Shown in pieces: positions 22,696-27,785 of a stretch of 27,785 bases of DNA; within the stretch, counting starts at the first letter, position 1, and each line of letters begins with the position of its first letter. Under the pieces are notes generated by a model. It had not been told where the DNA came from, did not search any database, and saw only the letters and a program-made list of their open reading frames with translations. Source of the DNA: CAZTAK01 sp964611585. GTDB taxonomy: Bacteria > Pseudomonadota > Alphaproteobacteria > SHVP01. Location of the stretch: contig CAZTAK010000038.1 in the NCBI GenBank assembly GCA_964611585.1, positions 1-27,785 of the forward strand, in the 5' to 3' direction. The translations under genes and the position numbers were made by a program.

Positions 22696-24591
22696 ATGAC
22701 CAGCCGCTACGATGAAACCTATCTCGCCTGGCAGCGTGACCCGGTAGCGTTCTGGGCCGAGGCGGCGCAAGACATCGACTGGATCGTGCCGTGGTCGCAG
22801 GTGCTGGACGACGCCAATCCGCCGTTTTCGCGGTGGTTCGTGGGCGGCGTGGTCAATACCTGTTTCAACGCCCTCGACCGGCATGCCGACGGCGGACGCG
22901 GCGATCAGGTGGCGCTGATTTACGATAGTCCGCTCACAGGGACCAAGGCCCGTTTCACCTACACCGAACTGCGGGAATTGACGGCGCGCTTCGCCGGCGC
23001 GCTGGCGCGGCTCGGCGTGGTCAAGGGCGACCGCGTGGTGATCTACATGCCGATGGTGCCCGAGGCGGTGGTGGCAATGCTTGCGTGCGCGCGCCTCGGT
23101 GCGGTTCATTCGGTGGTGTTCGGCGGCTTTGCCGCGCCCGAACTGGCGTCGCGCTTCGACGATTGCAAGCCCAAGGTGCTGGTGACGGCGTCCTGCGGTA
23201 TCGAGCCGGCGCGGGTCGTCGCCTACCAGGCGCTTTATGAAGGCGCCATCGAACTGGCCAGCCACCGGCCCGAGCACGTCGTGGTCCTACAGCGCGATCC
23301 GCAGCGCGCCGAATTGAAACCGGGCCGCGACATCGAATGGGGCGACGCCCTCGACGGCGCGACGCCCGCCGAGTGCGTGCCGGTCGCCGCCACCGATCCC
23401 CTCTATATCCTCTACACCTCGGGTACCACCGGCGTGCCCAAGGGCGTGGTGCGCGACAACGGCGGCCATATGGTGGCGCTGAAGTGGAGCATGCAGAATG
23501 TCTATGGCGTCGCGCCGGGCGAGGTCTATTGGGCTGCCTCCGACATCGGTTGGGTGGTGGGCCATTCCTACATCGTTTATGGGCCGCTGCTGCATGGCTG
23601 CACGACGATTCTCTACGAAGGCAAGCCGGTCGGTACGCCGGACGCAGGCGCCTTCTGGCGGGTGATCGCCGAGCACGGCGTTGCGGCGCTGTTTACCGCG
23701 CCCACCGGGTTTCGCGCCATCAAGCGCGAAGACCCCGGCGGCGCCCTGTTGGCCGGCCACGACCTGTCCAGATTCCGCACGCTTTTCCTGGCCGGCGAAC
23801 GTGCCGATCCCGACACCGTGCAATGGGCCGAAGCCCTGCTCAAGCGCCCTGTCATCGACCACTGGTGGCAAACCGAAACCGGCTGGGCGATCGCCGCCAA
23901 TTGTGTCGGGCTGGGGACGCTGCCGGTCAGATACGGCTCCCCCACCAAGGCGGTGCCGGGATACGACGTTGCTGTTGTCGATGCCGAGGGCCGCGCGGTC
24001 GCGCCGGGCGAAACCGGCGCCATCGTCATCGGCCTGCCGTTGCCCCCCGGCTGTCTGCCGACGCTCTGGCACAACGATGAAGGTTTCCGCGAGGCCTACT
24101 TCAACGCGTTTCCGGGCTACTACGAGACCGGCGACGCGGGCTTCCGCGACGAGGACGGCTACCTCTACATCATGAGCCGCACCGACGACATCATCAACGT
24201 TGCCGGCCACCGCCTGTCGACCGGCGGCATGGAGGAGGTGCTGACCCACCATCCAGACGTCGCCGAATGCGCCGTCATCGGCGTGCACGACGACCTCAAG
24301 GGGCAGGTGCCGTTGGGCTTGGTGGTGCTGAGCGCGGGAGTCGCGTGCGACGACGCCGACCTTGCCGCAGAACTGGTGGCGATGGTGCGCGAGAAAATCG
24401 GCCCGGTGGCGGCCTTCAAACGGGTGTTGGTGGTGGAGGCGCTGCCGAAGACGCGCTCGGGCAAGATCCTGCGTGGCACCATGCGCAAGATCGCCGACGG
24501 CGAAACCTACAAGACGCCGGCGACCATCGAAAACCCGGCCGTTCTGGACGCGATCGCCAAACGTCTCGACGGTGGCCAGCGGACCGGCTGA
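22696..24591 (+). CDS. prpE: Propionyl-CoA synthetase-like acyl-CoA ligase
   Basis: 631-residue adenylate-forming enzyme that activates a short carboxylic acid, most likely propionate, to its CoA ester. The start YDETYLAWQRDPVAFWAEAA is the family's N-terminal segment. VVNTCFNALDRHADGGRGDQ resembles PrpE more than acetyl-CoA synthetase. The phosphate loop YTSGTTGVPKG is near 239-249, and SRTDDIINVAGHRLSTGGMEE is the typical A8 region. The acetylatable catalytic Lys is at 590 (RSGKILRG). The ATG at 22696 fits the family start. It stands alone, with no prpBCD neighbours; it could feed propionate into the methylmalonyl-CoA route or accept related acids. The symbol is by family resemblance. Confidence 0.88.
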   Translation: MTSRYDETYLAWQRDPVAFWAEAAQDIDWIVPWSQVLDDANPPFSRWFVGGVVNTCFNALDRHADGGRGDQVALIYDSPLTGTKARFTYTELRELTARFAGALARLGVVKGDRVVIYMPMVPEAVVAMLACARLGAVHSVVFGGFAAPELASRFDDCKPKVLVTASCGIEPARVVAYQALYEGAIELASHRPEHVVVLQRDPQRAELKPGRDIEWGDALDGATPAECVPVAATDPLYILYTSGTTGVPKGVVRDNGGHMVALKWSMQNVYGVAPGEVYWAASDIGWVVGHSYIVYGPLLHGCTTILYEGKPVGTPDAGAFWRVIAEHGVAALFTAPTGFRAIKREDPGGALLAGHDLSRFRTLFLAGERADPDTVQWAEALLKRPVIDHWWQTETGWAIAANCVGLGTLPVRYGSPTKAVPGYDVAVVDAEGRAVAPGETGAIVIGLPLPPGCLPTLWHNDEGFREAYFNAFPGYYETGDAGFRDEDGYLYIMSRTDDIINVAGHRLSTGGMEEVLTHHPDVAECAVIGVHDDLKGQVPLGLVVLSAGVACDDADLAAELVAMVREKIGPVAAFKRVLVVEALPKTRSGKILRGTMRKIADGETYKTPATIENPAVLDAIAKRLDGGQRTG

Positions 24592-24702
24592 ATGCCGGCT
24601 GACATCGGCCGGGCCCGGTCGGTTGGTTGGAGTATATTGCGAAGGGATCGAACCGGTGCGGTTCAATTCCTCTGGGTGAAATTGCTCACTTTTTCAATAG
24701 GT

Positions 24703-24765
24703 TAGAGCCGCAAAATCTGTTCAGGGATCGCCGATAGCGGTCACACCTGAGCCGATGCGGCTCTA
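24703..24765. repeat. 10-bp inverted repeat overlapping trcR stop, with nested hairpin
   Basis: TAGAGCCGCA (24703-24712) and TGCGGCTCTA (24756-24765) are perfect inverted repeats 43 bp apart; the right arm contains the trcR stop. A competing hairpin, GAGCCG-ATG-CGGCTC, occupies 24749-24763. Together they may form the trcR transcript end, though no T-run follows. The rest of 24592-24762 holds no recognisable gene. Confidence 0.4.
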
Positions 24766-25887
24766 TTCGTTTTCGGGAGATTTGTTTTCCGGCGCGGCTT
24801 CGGTCGGGGGTCCCGGCGCGGTTTCGGCCTCCGGCTCATTCTCCGATGCGGGTTCTGNNNNNNNNNNNNNNNNNNNNNNNNNNNNNNNNNNNNNNNNNNN
24901 NNNNNNNNNNNNNNNNNNNNNNNNNNNNNNNNNNNNNNNNNNNNNNNNNNNNNNNNNTGCGGGTTCTGGCGCCGCTTCGGGCTCTGGTGCAGTTGCGGGT
25001 TCGGGGGTGGATTCCGCGGGGTCTGGGGTCGAGTTGAATACATCGGTCGCGTCAGGAACCGGGTCTTCGGTTTTGGGCGCGGCCGCGGCCGGCCCGAACA
25101 CCTCGGCCGCGGTGGTGCATTCCCCAACCACTGGCGCCGGTGTTGGCTTCGGTGTCAGGAGCTTCGCCGCCGCAGGCGGGCCCTCATTCACCGCGGGCGC
25201 GGGGTCCGTGCCCGGTTCGCTCGCCATTGCCTCCGGTGCGCCAGTGCCAGCCGGCGCCGCCTCGGCAGCGGGGCCTTCACTTCCCTTGTCGTCCTTTGCC
25301 TCCAGCGCCGCGCGTTTTGCGCGCTGCACCTTGGCGAGGGCCTTGCGTTCGCGTTCCTCGCGCCGCTGCTGACGAATGAGGGCGGTCCCGATCGCTTCTT
25401 CGAGGTCGGTCTGCGAACACATGCCCAGCGTCACCGGGTCTTCCGGTCTCAGGTTGGGCGTATTCCAGTGGGTGCGCTCCTTGACCGAGGTGACCGTGGG
25501 TTTGGTGGTACCGACCAGCTTGCACACCTGGGCATCCGAAAGCTCGGGGTGATGCTTCACCAGCCAGGCAATCGCGTCGGGCCGGTTCTGGCGCTTTGAC
25601 ACCGGCGTATAGCGTGGTCCCTTGCGTTTCGGCTGGACCGCGATATCGGGTTCGAGAATCTGGAGGCGCTGGGCCGAGTCGTTCTGGCAGCGCTCGATCT
25701 CTTCAAGCGTCAGCTCGCCGTTGGCGATCGGGTCGCGGCCGATAATTCCGACTGCGACTTCGCCGTCGGCGACGCCTTGTACTTCCAGCGGATGTAGGCC
25801 GCAAAACTCGGCGATCTGGTCAAAATTGAGGGTGGTGTTGTCCACCAGCCAGACGGCGGTGGCCCTCGGCATCAGGGGATGGGGCAT
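24763..25887 (-). CDS. trcR: TrcR family cell-cycle transcriptional regulator (DUF1013), with assembly gap
   Basis: The first ~190 residues are a clear DUF1013/TrcR protein: MPHPLMPRATAVWLVDNTTL, FCGLHPLEVQGVADGEVAVGI, PRYTPVSKRQNRPDAIAWLV, ELSDAQVCKLVGTTKPTV (helix-turn-helix-like) and MCSQTDLEEAI. These proteins are alphaproteobacterial, nucleoid-associated and act in cell-cycle transcription. A basic helix (RQQRREERERKALAKVQRAKRAALEA) follows, then a Glu/Pro/Ala-rich disordered tail of roughly 150 residues that holds 100 undetermined bases (24858-24957). The tail is longer than I expect for the family. The frame is open on both sides of the gap and ends at 24763. The ATG at 25887 has GGAAGAGAG upstream. 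Confidence 0.9.
   Translation of the reverse strand: MPHPLMPRATAVWLVDNTTLNFDQIAEFCGLHPLEVQGVADGEVAVGIIGRDPIANGELTLEEIERCQNDSAQRLQILEPDIAVQPKRKGPRYTPVSKRQNRPDAIAWLVKHHPELSDAQVCKLVGTTKPTVTSVKERTHWNTPNLRPEDPVTLGMCSQTDLEEAIGTALIRQQRREERERKALAKVQRAKRAALEAKDDKGSEGPAAEAAPAGTGAPEAMASEPGTDPAPAVNEGPPAAAKLLTPKPTPAPVVGECTTAAEVFGPAAAAPKTEDPVPDATDVFNSTPDPAESTPEPATAPEPEAAPEPAXXXXXXXXXXXXXXXXXXXXXXXXXXXXXXXXXXEPASENEPEAETAPGPPTEAAPENKSPENE
24858..24957. other. Assembly gap of 100 N within trcR tail
   Basis: Exactly 100 N, the conventional length for a gap of unknown size. The same 11-mer, TGCGGGTTCTG, ends the left side (24847-24857) and begins the right side (24958-24968). Confidence 0.99.
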
Positions 25888-25977
25888 AAGCTCTCTTCCG
25901 GTCCGGCGCGGCGGCGCCGGAGGTCCGCAAAACTCCTAGTTTGTGTGAAAGACAGGCGGGCCTGACCCCTAATATAG

Positions 25978-25994
25978 GCCGCTTTTGCAGCGGC
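25978..25994 (-). terminator. Hairpin downstream of the KAP NTPase gene
   Basis: GCCGCT (25978-25983) and AGCGGC (25989-25994) form a 6-bp stem with a 5-nt loop, 22 bp beyond the minus-strand stop at 26017. There is no T-run after it, so it may be a weak terminator only. It also lies just upstream of the trcR promoter region (25888-25976). Confidence 0.35.
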
Positions 25995-26016
25995 GCAAAC
26001 ATGCGACTAGTCCAAT

Positions 26017-27785
26017 TTACGCCGGGCCAGCCGGAGAGCGATCAAGGTCCAATTCATCAAATAGGCGGTCGTAGGCGAATTTTGGCACCGGGGCAGTGTT
26101 CTTGGTATTCAAGTGAAGGGACCGGCTACGAATCCAGGTGGAGACCCTTGAATCGCCGACAAGTTGATCGAGAAACTCCTTCGANNNNNNNNNNACGGCA
26201 TAATTCCCGCCAAAAAACCAAAAAACAAAGCGATCAAGATTTTCTGGAATTTTCAGAAACTCCAAGAGCAAATCTTGGCAGGTATCGTCCCAGTAGTCCG
26301 TCATATGAAGCAATACCAATGGATAAGGATCGACGAGCGTGTCCAATAGTTCACCCCGAACATGCTTTTCCCTTAGGCGATCGGCCTGACGATGAACGCG
26401 AAATTCGGTGTCCTCTTTATCGAATAGCGACGGCCCAAAACTCCGCGCGGCATATCCGTGGAGGCCATGAAAGGCGATGTGGTAGGACAAGATTTGAACG
26501 CTAAATGCAAAAAGGTCTCTTCTTTCAATATCGTCCACAATTGACGTTGCCCGCGCCAAAAGATGTTCCGACTTTTCAGCGAGCCGCAAAAAAATACTCC
26601 TCATGCGACGAGGCAAACCGCGGTTATGAATAGAATAAACCTGCGGTCCATCGGTGGGATGCTGACAGATTGCTGCAAACGCGGGCCAAAGTTCTCTTTC
26701 GTTTCCAATTTCCTCATACGGATAGAGCTCTTCAAACCGAGCCAGGAAACCGTGCGCAACATCTTCACCGAGGTAATCTCGAAGCGTCTCGTCCAGTTCT
26801 TTTCCGGCCAATCCGAACAATTTTCTTATTTCGGCGGTGCTTACCTCACCTTCTGGAAGGTTTAGGTGTAGCAAGGTCGCGAGTGGGCGCTCATATGCGA
26901 GCGCATTCGGGTGTTCAGGCTGCTCGCCCGTTTCATTCGTAGCCGGAAAAACGTATTTGATGAGGTTCGTGACAGCGTCATCCGGCGCAATGGAGTCCTC
27001 GCTTGGCTGTTCGCCATGAAGTTCATTTAGGGCAATATTCGCCGCACGGGCTTCGTCACCCGCTTTTGATCTCAAAATCTGATTGTCGGAGGTATTGAGC
27101 AAATATCTGCGAAAGTTCAAGCGTAAACGGGAAACAACCTGTGGAGCCTTTGCTTCCAATGCGGAGAACGCCAGTAAATCGGTCCAATCACTTTCGTCGC
27201 CCACAAGCGTTTCGCGCGAGCCAAATATCTCGATCAATCGCTTCACGTCGCGAGGTGTCTTGACGATACTTGGAAACAAGATGTCTAGGAGACCATCGAA
27301 ACGGCTTTCTTCTTTCCAGGCCGAGACGTGTGCCGCGTCCAATTCAAGCGAATCCAGCGATTTGCAGAAAAGCATCCTCAGTTGCGGCTCGGAGCAGAGA
27401 GGGACAGAAATCTCAATCTGGACGATTTTTTCCAGATATGCCGAGCCGCGATCCTCATTACCCGCCCCGAGGGCTTCCGAAACACGCGCGCGGTCATATG
27501 CAAGAAGGTAGGAAACGCTGGGAAAGTCGGCGACGGCGCGAACAAGCCGAGTCATTTCTTGAAATTTCGGCATTTGAAATCCGGTCCAATTCATCCATTA
27601 GGATTACAATTGGAAATCTCAGTTCTTCCAGAAGCCGACGTAGATTCTCACGTGAAGCATGAAGTGGTGGCGTATCAGTATTGCTTCGCGTGCGAACTAG
27701 CCCAACTATTGCGCTGACGAATTTCGCTATGAAACCTGGAGTTTCCCCATATTGCGCAACCTGATCGCTAAAGTGTTGCACCATT
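26017..27785 (-). CDS. KAP-family P-loop NTPase, 5'-partial and apparently frameshifted
   Basis: The window holds the downstream part of a KAP-type NTPase gene; its start and Walker A lie beyond 27785. The upstream reading frame (27784 to about 27565) gives FPIVILMDELDRISNAEI, the KAP Walker B strand with the DELDR motif. Conservation then continues in another frame as EMTRLVRAVADFPSVSYLLAYDR and YLEKIVQIEI, standard KAP segments. So one extra base probably sits in the A-run at 27562-27564. The remaining ~480 residues are a helical region I cannot assign, ending at TAA 26017. Ten N at 26185-26194 interrupt it without losing frame. Base composition is well below that of the rest of the window, suggesting transfer. 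KAP NTPases include phage-exclusion protein PifA; a defence role here is inference. Confidence 0.8.
26185..26194. other. Assembly gap of 10 N within KAP NTPase gene
   Basis: Ten undetermined bases. The minus-strand frame is open on both sides if ten bases is the true size, giving FFGGNYA before and KEFLDQL after. Confidence 0.99.

Noticed and set aside
24640..24720. tRNA-like GGTTCAATTCC T-arm near 24660
   Set aside because: No acceptor, D or anticodon stems could be formed around it.
25955..25966. GGCGGGCCTGAC shared with the tandem array (4133-4144)
   Set aside because: A 12-mer match in GC-rich DNA without extended similarity is not enough to call a dispersed copy.
26563..27717. Several plus-strand open frames opposite the KAP NTPase gene
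   Set aside because: They are short, overlap each other and lack motifs; the minus strand carries a continuous conserved protein.

Overview
The window is GC-rich chromosomal DNA of an alphaproteobacterium, most likely Rhodospirillales-like. The signs are a GapR/DUF2312 gene, a TrcR (DUF1013) gene, rpsU near a COQ9-family gene, a tiny aa3-oxidase subunit IV gene directly before a three-gene pntAA-pntAB-pntB operon, two DUF465 small proteins and many ATGA stop/start overlaps. The assembly looks draft or metagenome-derived: there is a 100-N gap, a 10-N gap, one in-frame stop inside a conserved gene and one probable single-base frameshift.

Layout. 1-3.9 kb (+): an isovaleryl-CoA-dehydrogenase-type acyl-CoA dehydrogenase, an N-formylglutamate amidohydrolase overlapping a GCS2-type carboxylate-amine ligase, then gapR. 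3.9-4.2 kb: a degenerate tandem array of about 55-bp units fills the space between gapR and the convergent gene. 4.2-9.9 kb (-): an orphan sigma-54 response regulator, a fused indolepyruvate ferredoxin oxidoreductase and a short-chain dehydrogenase-like protein without the usual catalytic residues, possibly one transcript. 10.2-14.2 kb (+): a UDP-glucuronate-4-epimerase-like gene, two PaaI-type thioesterases, a pepF-like M3 peptidase interrupted by an amber codon, and a small unknown gene. Most of these are joined by 4-bp overlaps.

14.2-17.5 kb (+): a clear sigma-70-like promoter, the 46-residue cytochrome oxidase subunit IV gene, an intrinsic terminator, then the proton-translocating transhydrogenase operon. 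17.5-19.3 kb: rpsU (-) faces pntB across a terminator and diverges from def and coq9 (+). 19.3-20.9 kb (-): purE-purK, the purine step from AIR to CAIR, with a good promoter. 21.1-22.6 kb: a GGDEF diguanylate cyclase, and two divergent DUF465 genes with a truncated DUF2390/TIGR02444 remnant between them. 22.7-24.6 kb (+): a propionyl-CoA synthetase-like ligase. 24.8-25.9 kb (-): trcR with a long Glu/Pro/Ala tail holding the 100-N gap.

From about 26.0 kb to the right edge base composition drops clearly (some 60-bp stretches are near 35% G+C). This part holds the 3' portion of a KAP-family P-loop NTPase gene on the minus strand, with an apparent 1-nt frameshift and a 5' end outside the window. 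It is the only accessory-looking, possibly defence-related part of the window. Most of the rest is housekeeping metabolism. I see no CRISPR array, rRNA, convincing tRNA or insertion sequence.
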